Origin: Thuidium tamariscinum
Lineage: Eukaryota; Streptophyta; Bryopsida; Hypnales; Thuidiaceae
Assembly: GCA_947034885.2 (NCBI GenBank)
Contig: OX344751.2
Location: 43,615,082-43,679,081, forward strand
DNA: 64,000 bases
Direction of reading: 5' to 3'
The notes beneath the pieces are model-generated. The model did no database searches. It saw only the letters and a program-made list of their open reading frames with translations, and was not told the origin of the DNA. A program made the position numbers and the translations under genes. Positions 1 to 10,400 of this stretch are shown here, one piece after another. The stretch's first letter is position 1, and every line of letters begins with the position of its first letter.

Positions 1-1720
1 ACCATCTGTAACCCTACATGCCGTCTACACGGTCACTAGTACTCCAAATTGTGACAACCGAAGCGTCACAAAGCACTGAAAACTAGGGTCATTACTAATT
101 TAGATTTCAAGGCACCTTTCTTTAAAAATACCAATCTAATGAATAATCTTCCAATACAACGAAATTGACATTAATGTGCACCTGTTACTTCAGTTGTAGA
201 TTCATTGTGTAGCAAAGGGTAATGGAGGACACCTCTAAGAATGTTGAAATTAAGAAAGAAACCTAATTAGCTTTGTTAAGAGATCTAAGATGTAGGGCAA
301 GGCTACTCTTGAAGTTGGCCACTATAAGCTCTCTCTACATATTTGTAGGATCCCTAAAGCATGAATCATCCCTCTCACCACTCTTGGAACCCTTTCTGAC
401 CACCGGCAAGAGTTACATGGCCACAACAATTCTTCAATACTAGATGTATTGTTTGGCAGATGGAGAATTTGCTTCTCATTCAATCTGGAATCCTTATATA
501 TTCTCGTCATGCTGGGATTGATGCATTTGAATGAAGGTAATTGGAACATGTCTTTGGGCATTATTCATTTGATTCTCACATCCTTCTGCCAATGTGATTT
601 GTGTCAACAATTGGTCCACAACACTCCTACCTGAGTGTAGAAATTATTTTTTCTCTCAAGGATATCCCAACTAACTAATCCCTCATTAGAAGATCTGATA
701 TTTATGCAACCATCTGCAACTTACTTGGCCTGTTTCACAAATTGCACTATGGAAAACTTAAGACCACAATGCTGATGAAGACCTTCGAGATGAGCCAGCC
801 ATGCAAGCTAAGCAAAAGTAAAAGTGCGTCTCATCTATAAGTTGGGGAAGTATCTCCCGGGCAAATCCGTGGTTGCGTCAACAAAATCGCAAACCATACT
901 TGCTGCCTGAAAAATTCGGTCTTCAGGCTTGTTACGCTAACTAGTATACGATGAAGCATGTTCATATCGGATGGAGGATATAATTAAGCAAAGGACATAT
1001 TCTTCATGAAAACTGACTTGGCAATGCGCACAGTACAGCACCTAGACTACAAAATCAAACTTGCTGTGGCAAGCAAATGTCATGGTCAAAGACATACAAG
1101 CTCAAACAGTGGTAACATCTGGCTCAATCATAGATCGCAGGCAAAAGCGAGCCATGCAGTAAGAGTGCATTTCAGCGTGCTCCTGGTATTGTCATGCCAC
1201 GGAAAGCATAAGTTGATAAGAAAATGACAATTTAAAGCAGATTACTTCCAAAGAAACACGACTCTAAATTAATTGGATTCAAGCACCCAACTGTTCGGAT
1301 ACTTCCAAATCAATGCTTATGAACATAATGAGTGCTTTCAGCAAAAACATAGGTATGAGTACGTCTTCTGCAATTAAGCAACAGGAAGGGATGTGAACTT
1401 TCACAGCCACCATGACCACAGACTTGCCCACAAGCTTCACCTCCATGTAACCCTACCCTGCATGATCCCGGGCACTGCTTTGGGAAGAGCTTTAATTTTC
1501 AACTGCAAAAAAATTGACACAATACTCATCAGCCATCAGCAGTCATCATCACTGTCGTCCAAATTTTTTGGAAATCATTGCAATGAAGTACCGTATTCAT
1601 GCTTGTAGTGAGAGGGAGAGAATTTTGTACCCAAGGTTTGGCTGTGATGATTAGCATCCAAAATAGAAATGGAGCCAAACTGGCCATCACACATCAGATG
1701 TCAGCTGCTACACAGTATGG
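1..1720. repeat. Dispersed segment A, copy 1 (first part)
   Basis: This non-coding segment is diverged but collinear with about 46.6-49.75 kb in the same orientation. Shared blocks include the text around 510-600 (46768 onward), 770-900 (47030-47190), 1000-1260 (48990-49220) and 1390-1545 (49370-49530). The second copy carries a LINE relic with two MITEs that is absent here, between about 897 and 908. The nature of the segment is not recognised, and no coherent reading frame spans it. It continues after an insertion at about 3940-4740. Confidence 0.7.
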
Positions 1721-2388
1721 TAGGTGGCTCGAAAAGAGATCCTCTTCTTCAAATGGTCCAGTAGGGGTCAATGAACGGGGAGTACCGGCATTTAGTAGCA
1801 TTGTAGCCGGTTGATTTTGAGAATTTCCGGTTGAGATAGAAAAGTTTCGGCAGAGGTTCCGGATGAAAAAAAAAGATTTCGGAAATAAACCGGGTAGTAA
1901 AAAAAATGTCGGCTTTTTGTCGTTTATTCTAAGAACATTTTGGAAAATTGCCAATTTAAAATATATGGTTCCGATTTTTAACCGGCTAGGATTACACTTT
2001 GTAGGAAATTTTTTCTATAGGGTTTAGGGTCCTAACTCCTTAGGTACATAGTTACATACGACATAGAGACATAGTATCCTATCTTAAGAATTTAGCTTCA
2101 ATAATTAGTACTTCACTACTTCACTAATTAAGAGTGTAAGTCTGTAAAAAATTTACAAAGACACCCAGACACCTAGCTATCCCAGCCTCCCAAGAGTCCA
2201 AGACCCAAGCTTCCAAGTTCCAACAAGTCAGTACTCAGTAGTCAATAACTAGCTCATGATTCAGGAATAAGGATTATCGTTGAGGCGTTGATGGGATTAT
2301 GGGAAACAGGGCTAATCCCACATCTTGGCTAAATGACCAAATGACTGATCACTGATGGAGTGATGGGGTTAGGGAGGCGCAACCTGTA

Positions 2389-2723
2389 AGGTAAGAGGTC
2401 CTATAATGGACCATCTAAGGGCTGAAACAGAATTTCAGGGAGATAAAACTTCTAGAAATATTTTTCAGTAAATTTTCCTTGAAAGACAAGTAGAATTGAC
2501 ATTTAACGCAAGTCATTTCATATTTTTCTGAGCTTTTTTGAATTAGTTATCAAATTTTGAAGTTGAAAGGACATAAGGTTCTAAAATGGTGCCATAGCTA
2601 AAATGTACACTGTCAGTACAGTAGTACACTACTGAAGGCTATGAAAAAGCAACATGTACAAATACTGTACATTTTAGAGAGGGCACCATTTTAGAACCCG
2701 CTCCATTTAAGAGCCTTCTACCT
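2389..2723 (-). mobile_element. TA-flanked MITE, family 1, copy 1 (335 bp)
   Basis: The ends are inverted repeats, AGGTAAGAGG at the left and the complement of AGGTAGAAGG at the right, with TA on both sides (2387-2388, 2724-2725). The same sequence occurs inverted at 4093-4418 and 9179-9494. An inner inverted block reads AAAATGGTGCC and GGCACCATTTT. There is no coding capacity. The TA duplication fits Tc1/mariner-like or related non-autonomous elements, but the superfamily is not proven. Confidence 0.75.
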
Positions 2724-2987
2724 TAGGGTTTCAGACTTCAGAGAACTTACAAGTTACAACCTCGCAATTTTGCATAGTCATTCAATAATAAGCAATTCAA
2801 CATTTCAGGCTATAGGTTGAATTGTGTATGTATGTTGGTTGGTATGTTACTCACCCCATTTTTTTTTGGTCTTAAGGTGTTTTGATTCTTGTAAATGTTG
2901 GCTTGTTATCACTAATCTCCCCATTTTTTTTTGTCTCATGTTGTTTGATTTTTGTAAATGTGAATGTTGTGGGCATGTCGTACTAAC

Positions 2988-3043
2988 CAGCCTTCTGAAA
3001 ATGCATGGACCCTCTTTTGGATCTGTGCATTTTCGGAAGGCTG
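2988..3043 (+). other. Imperfect hairpin
   Basis: CAGCCTTCTGAAAATGCA pairs with the later TGCATTTTCGGAAGGCTG, with one mismatch and a loop of about 20 nt. It lies directly upstream of the tRNA-like fold at 3045-3098. It could be a small foldback element or part of a short retroposon. Confidence 0.5.
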
Positions 3044-3044
3044 A

Positions 3045-3098
3045 ATCCTTGGCCCTAAGTTAGTAGGGTCAATGCCAGGTTCAAATCCTGCCAAGGAT
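3045..3098 (+). other. tRNA-like fold lacking an anticodon arm
   Basis: An 8-bp acceptor-like stem is formed by ATCCTTGG (3045-3052) and CCAAGGAT (3091-3098). Inside is a perfect T-arm, CAGG-TTCAAAT-CCTG (3076-3090), and a D-arm-like CCCT/AGGG hairpin (3053-3068). GGTTCAAATCC matches the Pol III box B consensus. Only about 7 nt lie where the anticodon arm should be, so this is not a functional tRNA. It may be a truncated tRNA or a SINE head. Confidence 0.4.
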
Positions 3099-3939
3099 AA
3101 TACTTAAAAACAATTTTGAAGCAAAACAAAGCCACTTCAAGAATGAAGAATAAAACCAAAAAAAATTACAACCGGATAGATTTTTACTTTGAAGGAAAAT
3201 TTCCGGTTGGAATAGGACAATGGTGGCAATGCAACCAGGAGAATAAAAATATTCTAGGAAATTGGCCGGCAAATTCTACAACCTCCTGGCACACTTCCGA
3301 CCAATTTTTGAAAAACCCGGGAAGGATGAAATTCTAACAAAAATCTACCGTTTGGCTCATAGAACTCCCCGGACTGTGGTAGGGGTCATGGGCCATGTAA
3401 TGGACAAGTCAATGGTTCTAAAATGGATTGTCAATAATGTGAGTGCATAATTAAGACTTGTCATATGTTGTTTTATACTTTGCCAATGGATGGAATTGGA
3501 GTCAAGAAGGGTGCATTTCAAAACCAGGGTATGTTTACTTAATTTTTATGAATGAAAATTGATTGCCCAATTAACTTCTTCCAAATGTTAAAATAATGTA
3601 AGATTCATTTAAATTTTAATAAGATCACATTTAGGAATTTCATGTATTATTTTTTTGATGCAACATTGCTTATTTGAAGTCAAGCCATATCTTTTTTCAG
3701 ACCACATGTGCATGGTTTTTGTAAGGCCTATAAGTCAAGAATAGGTATCTACCCTAGAATTCTTTGAAAATTCATAAGCAATTCATAAATGCTCTAACAA
3801 ATATGAAACCCACTTGGGTTAAACTCCTCATCAATTCCTCTTCAAGAGAAAAATAAGTTAAAAAAATTCGAACTTTTGAAACCCATCAAAAAGGCCAACA
3901 GCCCTTAAAAGGGTCACTTTTTGAGCCGGCTACCTTGCG

Positions 3940-4740
3940 TCTACTAAGTCACTGTGCACCTCTTGTCACTTGAAGCAATTTCAAAACATCAACCAATTAA
4001 CTTCAACCTAATCTTTAAGAACTCTTACAAGCAGTATCCAAATAACAGATTCAATAGTGACAACCAACCCTCTCTCATTTTACAACAATATAAGGAGGAC
4101 GCTCTTGAATGGAGCGGGTTCTAAAATGGTGCCCTATCTTAAATGTACAGTAGTTGTACATGTTGCATTTTCATAGCCTTCAGCAGTGTGCTAACAGTGT
4201 ACATTTTAGCTAGGGCACCATTTTAGAGCCCTATGCCCTTTCAACTTTAGAATTTGATAACTAATTCTAGAGAGCTCCAAAAAATATGAAACGACTTGGA
4301 TTAGATGCCTATTCAAGCTGTCTTTCAAGGAAAATTCTCTGAAAAATATTTCAAGATGTTTGACCTGCCCAAAATTCTGTTCCAGCCCTTAGATGGTCGG
4401 TTTCTGGACCTCCTCCCTTATAATAATCTGAAGAGAATAATATGCACATTTTGAAACCACAAATTGGCTTGGGAATTGCAATGAAGTTGTGAATGAAGTG
4501 CAATTCAACTTTATAACAAGAACAAAATGAAGAGTTCAAAACCATCCAACAATGTAGATTTCTTCTATACACTATCTACCACTTTATAGAAAACTTTTGA
4601 GAACTTCAATGTGATTCCAGCACAGTGCACAATTCAAAATTCTAATAATTTTTTAGCGTAAATAAGCCTCCCAAAAATCCTCTAATCTAAGCTAAAACTA
4701 CTAGGACCCAAAAATTTAAAAGATTATTGGATCCAATTTT
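3940..4740. repeat. Dispersed segment A, copy 1 (second part)
   Basis: This matches 49770-50170 of segment A copy 2, for example in the text around 4440-4620. The match is interrupted exactly by the MITE at 4093-4418, which copy 2 lacks. No gene was seen. Confidence 0.65.
4093..4418 (+). mobile_element. TA-flanked MITE, family 1, copy 2, with empty site
   Basis: It is a 326-bp inverted copy of the 2389-2723 element, with AGGAGG at the left end, CCTCCCT at the right end and TA on each side (4091-4092, 4419-4420). The related sequence at about 49878-49905 lacks the element and runs straight through the insertion point. That is direct comparative evidence for transposition. Confidence 0.8.
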
Positions 4741-5372
4741 ACTAAATTCTAAACAAAGATACAAAGATACAAGCATGAGAATTTTCAACTCATGTCAACA
4801 CAACTAAACATCAGTCTTCAATTTAAAGTAGACATACCTATTACCACCTTGATTTGCAATCTAGCTATGTTGAGGTCAATTCCAAGAGAGGCACATATTT
4901 TTCATGAGTGTGTGCAAGTTTTATAAACTAAACCCTGGAAGTGGAATTATAATTTTTCAATCAAAATTGTATTATTTTGATGTGAATTTTTAAAGTGGTC
5001 AACCCTAAATTACAAGTCAATCTCTAGACTAGGGTCATAAACAACTCATAAACATCCTATAACCACCTAATCAAGTACCAGATATCCTCTATTAAAGGAG
5101 AGACATGTTACCTCAACTTGTTATAAAATCTTTGCTTTTGATATAGAATGAAAAAAGGGGGGGCATTAGAAGCAAAATGAGGGCACAAGATGGTTGTGTA
5201 AGGGCTCTTCCCCATGTTGGAAACAATCTAGGAAACTCAAAAAAATTAAAACTAATAATAATAATTTATTTTTATGAAAAATTTTAAATTTAAAAAAAAA
5301 TTAAACTTGACTACTGACCTATTAGTGTCCAACTACGTCAGCAACCTACATGTGCTGCAGCTTTTTCAATTA
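4741..5372. other. AT-rich spacer without recognisable gene
   Basis: Low-complexity AT-rich DNA with poly-A/T runs. No open frame with family resemblance, RNA gene or inverted-repeat element was seen. Confidence 0.5.
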
Positions 5373-5645
5373 AGGTGGGTACACCCAAAAGCGCCCTATT
5401 CCTATAAGCACCATCTACAGTGTACATACATTTTCAAAATCAGTCATGTTCACAAGCTGTAGATGGCGCTTTCAGAAACTGACTTTGACTGTTAATAACT
5501 TCTACATACAATATCCAAATCCTGCGTTCTTTGGTGCGTTGGAACATACTTTCACTTGCCAACACGATTGCATAAAAATGTGAACCGGCTAATAACAGAA
5601 ACTAGGCACAGTATGAATAAGTGGCGCTTTTGGGTGTACCTACCT
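5373..5645. mobile_element. TA-flanked MITE, family 2 (273 bp)
   Basis: The terminal inverted repeats are AGGTGGGTACACCCAAAAG at the left and the complement of AGGTAGGTACACCCAAAAG at the right, about 24 bp with one mismatch at the tips. TA flanks both sides (5371-5372, 5646-5647). The interior is non-coding. No second copy of this family was seen in the window. Confidence 0.8.
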
Positions 5646-5936
5646 TAAATAGAGCTCCCGAGCTTGGGAGCTCCAAGATAAATCACAGCCCCTCTTCCAG
5701 CTCATTTCTCTTCTAATGATTTTAGGTGATAATGGGGGAAAATGGAGTGACAAAAATGGGATAGTCTAGTCAGTGGAATTGGATTGGAAATGGACTGGTC
5801 TATCTTTAGCTTAGATGGAAATAAAGAGAGTAAAAAAAATTACAATTCAACACCTCAATTGAGGCCATGCATTCATGTGCATCACTTCCTTGAGTAACAA
5901 AATTAGTATCCAAAAAAGTCGTCTCAATTGGCCTTA

Positions 5937-6629
5937 GAGCATCCCCACGCCTCCGCAAAACATAAGAGGTTTTCTCACCATGTTGGGAGACTGCGAGTTC
6001 CCGGACTGTGGGAACTCGTTGAAACTTGTTGAAAACAGTCCCAGCAGCAAATCTGATGTGGCACAGAGACTGCCACAACAGATAATAATATTTTATTAAA
6101 TTAAAAAAATATTTTTTTATTAAATTTTTTAATTTTTTAATTTTTTTTAAATATTTTTATTTTTTAAATATTTTTTTATTCTGACTAGCAGTGGCTGGTT
6201 TATAGAATGGGGAACAAGGCTGAAACAGTCTCTCAATACCCCAAAAAAACCTCTTATGGAAGATGCAAATTGGGCGATTGGCTAGGCCCGGCCATGGGAA
6301 TTGCCCCACGGCATGCACGGGGAAAGAAAAAATAAGCCTGGCCCAGCCAAATTTGGTGATGGCTTGGCAAAATGGCGAGCCATCAAGTGCACCCGGCATG
6401 TCTTTTTTTTGCCTTTTTTCCAACTTCCGAGGCACTTGGGATTAGAATAAGGCTTTCTCATATCGGAATCTCCTCAGGTGGCACCTCAAAGTCCGAAATA
6501 CCTTGCTTCCCTGCCTCGTTGGCCGTGTTGGGGTGGGGCAAATTTTTTTAGCCGGGCCCAGGCTTCCTTAATGGCTCAGCAAGTGGTCCCTGGCCAGGCC
6601 ATTTGCTCGAGCCAGGCGTGGGGATGCTC
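5937..6629. mobile_element. PIF/Harbinger-type MITE A (693 bp)
   Basis: The ends are GAGCATCCCCACGCC and its inverse GGCGTGGGGATGCTC, with TTA duplicated on both sides (5934-5936, 6630-6632). A 3-bp TTA/TAA duplication and a GAGCATC terminus are known for PIF/Harbinger-derived plant MITEs. Short frames on both strands inside are incidental. It belongs with the elements at 40426, 47510 and 47946. A hAT-like element has inserted at its right target duplication. Confidence 0.85.
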
Positions 6630-6636
6630 TTACAAG

Positions 6637-6775
6637 CAGGGTTTTTTTTGGTACTTTTCATCTACAGTAAAGCCCTCTGCGGCCTCCAACCGGAGGCCAA
6701 TATTGGGAGGGAGCCACAAACACTAGTGAGCCAGAGTGGGAAGCTGACAATAAATCGCTAGAAAAAAAAACCCTA
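6637..6775. mobile_element. hAT-like MITE (139 bp)
   Basis: It begins CAGGGTTTTTTTT and ends AAAAAAAAACCCTA. It is flanked by the perfect 8-bp duplication CTTACAAG (6629-6636, 6776-6783). An 8-bp duplication with a C/TAGGG tip is characteristic of hAT elements. The left duplication overlaps the last base and TTA of MITE A, so this element landed on the edge of the older one. Confidence 0.8.
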
Positions 6776-6959
6776 CTTACAAGTGTGGTTCTGTTTTGTA
6801 TCTTTGTTGTATGACTACACATGACTTCATCATATAAGTTGAAGAAAATAATGTGTGTTCAAGATCAACAACAAAGAAGAAGACAACAAATCCTAAAACC
6901 CAAATCCTAATTGAACAAAATGAAATATGATGGATGAGAGGGTTGGCTTTGCACATTAT

Positions 6960-7620
6960 AATTTTTGTCAAATTATCCAATTCATTGGTGTAGCATATGA
7001 AATCTTCCATTCAAAGTAGGCCTAATAGGGTAAATTCTTGGTTTATCAAGATAAGAGTAAAATTAAAGCCCTCTATTTTTTGTAGTATTTAGGGTATGTT
7101 CTAGAACTTTCCTACCTAATTTGGGATCTCTAATTGCAAATATGGATTCAAAATTTGCAAAAAACCAATCATTCTTGTCTTTTTTGAAGACATAAATCCA
7201 ACCTATTGGGCCCACTTCAAATGGAGGAATTAGCTTCCTGCATGTGTCCACATTCTACCTATCCTATCGGTGATTGCTATTTTAGCTTGAAGATCCATTG
7301 CATCCCTAAATTCTTTGTATAATACCCTACAATTTGAAAATGGTGAATCTCTATGGAGCAAGAGAGGTTCAACAAAGGTTTGCACTATCATGAAATTAAA
7401 TGAAATTGAGACATGTGTTAAAGGTAGCAATACCATGTTTTGTTTTTGTTTTTGTTTTTGTTTTTGTTTTTGTTTTTGTTTTTGTTTTTGTTTTGACACA
7501 AATGAAACGGAATTTCATTGCAAAGAAAAATAATACAACGCCCAGCTACAGGTGGCCTGGGAAGAAACGCAATAGCATGTTTGAGTCCATCATTCTAAAG
7601 TATTAATTAGAATTTTATTT
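6960..7620. repeat. AT-rich repeat related to 30440-30650
   Basis: The sequence around 7280-7430 and 7575-7610 resembles 30465-30650 in the same orientation. The 30.5-kb copy lacks the retroposon at 7441-7568 and so serves as its empty site. No gene was seen. Confidence 0.55.
7441..7568 (-). mobile_element. Short retroposon or truncated LINE 3' end with hexamer tail
   Basis: The insertion is flanked by a 14-bp duplication, GCAATACCATGTTT (7427-7440) and GCAATAGCATGTTT (7569-7582), with one mismatch. On the minus strand it ends in about nine CAAAAA hexamers, preceded by GCAATGAAATTCCGTTTC, a tail type seen in plant LINE 3' ends. The related repeat near 30605-30625 lacks the insertion. The long duplication and tandem tail indicate target-primed retroposition. 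Confidence 0.7.
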
Positions 7621-8867
7621 TTGAAGAGAGAAAATTGCATTAACTTTGAAGGTATGTAAGTTTAGTTTTAGACAATTGGATCTTAGCTAGGAGCAAAAAT
7701 TGTGCCTTCCAAAGCTTAAAAATCAATTTTCTAGACATAAAAACAACAACATTACAGTCTTTAAATTTAAAAAATCCTAATACTTTGTTTCTTGTAGATT
7801 ATGTTTTGTTTGCATGGAAAAACTAGGATTCATTCCATTTGAATTAGTGATGTGAAAGTTATCAGAGCTTCTTGTTTTGCAAAAAACCTTTGCAAATCCT
7901 TGAAAAAATAAAATATTGAATTTTCTTTTGAACTCAATTTTCATAGTTTTCAATAAAGAGTTCCACAAGGGTCAATTTCCTAGATAGAAAAATCTCACCA
8001 TTGGAATAAGTGTACTTCAACTTCATCTTAAAGTTATTAATAATTTAGATTTTTATTCTATCTTGCACCTATTTCTTCTTTAAAATTTATAATAAATGGA
8101 AATCAAGTTGTTGGTTTCTTAAAAATTTCACCCTAGACTTTCAACTCCATTCTTCAATTAAAAAAATTTTAAATTTTAAATTCTAGTATAAACATTATAA
8201 ATTAAAAAGATTCAAAGTCTTATGATTTCACGAAGTACTGTGCAATAGGAAAAACTTGTTTTCTTGTATTTTCAAAGTATTCAACAATTTTCATATCTTG
8301 CACTTGATCTAGTGGTTCAAGTTTCTAAAATTTTATCCACATATTTTTATATTTGTCTAGTGCAAATTCCTATGATTGTGCAAACAAGAACAAAAAAAAA
8401 GATTAGTTTTAAGAAAATTTTCCTTGTAAAAACATGATAGTTTTGTTTGTGTTTTTTTTGCAAAAAACAGCCTGTTCAAATATAAAGCAAAGTAGAGACT
8501 ACAAAAATAGAATCTAATAAAAAAAAATTTGAAAGAAAACATGAAATATTTGATCCTTTGAGTTTGAGATTATCCATCCCCAACTATCCTTCAATTCCTT
8601 GATTAACCCATAAACATGACAAACATAATCTACAAACATGTTTTGTTTGATGGATAACAAGGATCCTTCTAATATGTAGGTAGAAAATGTATCTATTCAT
8701 TTTTAGGTGAGGTCTTCTATAGTAGATTGATTTGTACAGTGAATACTTTTTGGATTTTTCTAAAAGTAAATGATTCACATTGTAACAAGAGAGATGATTT
8801 CCATGGTTAGTGGCTCGTCCGTTTAATGGTTAACAAACAACTTGGCTCACACTAAAGGGTTGCTGTT

Positions 8868-9085
8868 ATGTGAGTATAAAAGTGTGAGCTTCAGAGCCTA
8901 GAAGACTATACACCTATGACATAAAGTATTTATATTATAGTAACCTTCTATATTTAATAGTATATATATGCTATAAGTACCTATATTATAGGTGTTTGTA
9001 TCATAGACACTTTCAATGGTTGCATGATATATACTTATATATATGCTCAAGACTCTCATACTTACACTTTTATGCTCACATACTA
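8868..9085. repeat. Inverted-repeat element (about 218 bp)
   Basis: TATGTGAGTATAAAAGTGTG near 8868 is inverted at the right end (about 9055-9085), with a few mismatches over 30 bp. The middle is AT-rich with TATATA tracts. No target duplication was identified, so it is only a candidate MITE. Confidence 0.45.
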
Positions 9086-9178
9086 GCACCGTTGACTCAC
9101 ACTACTATGGATCCACATGCATCATTTAGAGATTCAACCACACCACCATCTTCCTCTTCCATAGGTAGAAGTGTAGGA

Positions 9179-9494
9179 AGATAGAAGGCTCTTAAATAGA
9201 GCAGGTTCTAATATGGTGCCCTATCTTAAATGTACATTACTTGTACATGTTGCTTTTTCATAGCCTTCAATAGAGTACTAACAATGTACATTTTAGCTAG
9301 GGCAACATCTTAGAGCCCTATGCCCTTTCAACTTCAAAATTTGATAACTAATTAAAAAAAGCTGAGAAAAATATGAAACAACTTGGGTTAGATGTCAATT
9401 CTACTTGTCTTTGAAGGAAAAATATTTATAGAAGTTTTACCTCCCTAAAATTCTGTTTCAGCCCTTAGATGGTCCATTATAGGACCTCTTACCT
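9179..9494 (+). mobile_element. TA-flanked MITE, family 1, copy 3 (316 bp)
   Basis: It has the same orientation and inner blocks as the copy at 4093-4418. The right end is flanked by TA (9495-9496). The left flank is degenerate. Confidence 0.7.
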
Positions 9495-9632
9495 TAACCC
9501 CCGCATTGTACACTCACACATTGGAGCATGAAAAATTCCAACTCACATCTATGCAACAGCCAACATCATTCTTCACTTCAGCTCAAATGAAAATCAAAAG
9601 AGTCAGTCTTGAGAATGAAATTACAATTAATT

Positions 9633-9837
9633 TGTTGAGTATAGTAAGCGAAACAAAATCACAAAGCAATAAACAACACCAAAGTATACTCAAAGAACTA
9701 AGTGTCTTCATAATAAGTTGGTGGTATATACAAGGGGAGAAGGGAGAGAGACAATGAATAGTTCCCTTCTCCCATTGGACAAGAATGATTCCCTAAGCCA
9801 CGTATCACTCACCATTATGGTGAGCGTTCACACTACA
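9633..9837 (-). repeat. Candidate copia 3' LTR (205 bp)
   Basis: On the minus strand a purine-rich GAACGAGGAGGAG tract (9860-9848) is followed by a stretch that starts TGTAGTG and ends CTCAACA. It contains a TATATA box near 9725. It lies downstream of the copia pol relic on the same strand, as a 3' LTR should. No second LTR is present in the window to confirm the borders. Confidence 0.4.
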
Positions 9838-9939
9838 TATCTTAATACTCCTCCTCGTTCAACATAATAATGGTAAAATAAAAGTTTTAATAAGTACTAA
9901 TCGATGAAGGCTATAAAATCAAATTAAACCAATCACTGT

Positions 9940-10130
9940 CGCCAATTCGTGGACTTGGTCGGCTGGTTTCATATGTCGGTGGTCAACCGATCGGTCCGAG
10001 GTTCAATACCCGTCGGCCTCGTCGACTAATCTGGGAAACTTGCGGCTTGGCATCGCTAGTGAGGCAGGAATAAACAGCCGACCTGCTATCCTATCCCTGA
10101 GTTGTGATGTAACAAGATGCAGGCCCCCCC
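9940..10130 (+). repeat. tRNA-related SINE candidate
   Basis: GAGGTTCAATACC near 10000 fits the Pol III box B (GGTTCRANNCC), preceded by a GGTCGGCTGG-type box A-like stretch about 45 bp upstream. The segment is more GC-rich than its surroundings and lies between the copia pol relic and the candidate LTR. No clear target duplication or tail was identified. Confidence 0.4.
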
Positions 10131-10400
10131 AAAATGGTAACAAGCTCCAGCATTGAAACCTAAACCGTGGCTTTCACCACGACCCCACCTTTTTCTATAT
10201 GAAAATTTTGTAAAATTTTATAAATGTTGCCTCGTTAAAACCTTATCTAGGAAAACTTCAATATATTTTAAGGATAAAACCATAGATGAAGGAAAAAGAG
10301 TACAACTCCTTTATCAATCCAATCTCATAGTAAAACCCAGTGGGAAAAATCTATGGAAGGAAATAAAAAAGGGTCAATAAACTTTATAAAGAAAAACTAT
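10131..10400 (-). repeat. copia 3' non-coding region
   Basis: On the minus strand this follows the pol stop. It includes text such as CCACTGGGTTTTACTATGAG and AACGAGGCAAC that is typical of the region between pol and the 3' LTR of plant copia elements. It is non-coding. Confidence 0.5.

Larger units (their letters stand above)
1721..3939. other. Stretch present in segment A copy 1 but not in copy 2
   Basis: Segment A copy 2 passes straight from the equivalent of about 1720 to the equivalent of about 3940 (near 49740-49790), so these roughly 2.2 kb were gained here or lost there. The stretch holds a TA-type MITE (2389-2723), a hairpin and a tRNA-like fold (2988-3098), and otherwise AT-rich DNA without a convincing gene. 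Exact borders and terminal repeats were not resolved. Confidence 0.5.

Noticed and set aside
6157-6726. Open frames of 60-92 codons
   Set aside because: Inside PIF-type MITE A, with no conserved domain.
7230-7606. Frames with Lys-Gln or Cys-Phe-Val repeats
   Set aside because: They translate the TTTTTG hexamer tail of a retroposon.
9107-9184. Short frame MDPHASFRDSTTPPSSSSIG running into MITE copy 3
   Set aside because: Only about 25 codons outside the MITE and no recognisable family. It could be a gene start cut by the MITE, but the evidence is too thin.
9940-10130. Functional tRNA gene
   Set aside because: Box B is good, but no complete cloverleaf could be drawn. SINE-like is the better description.
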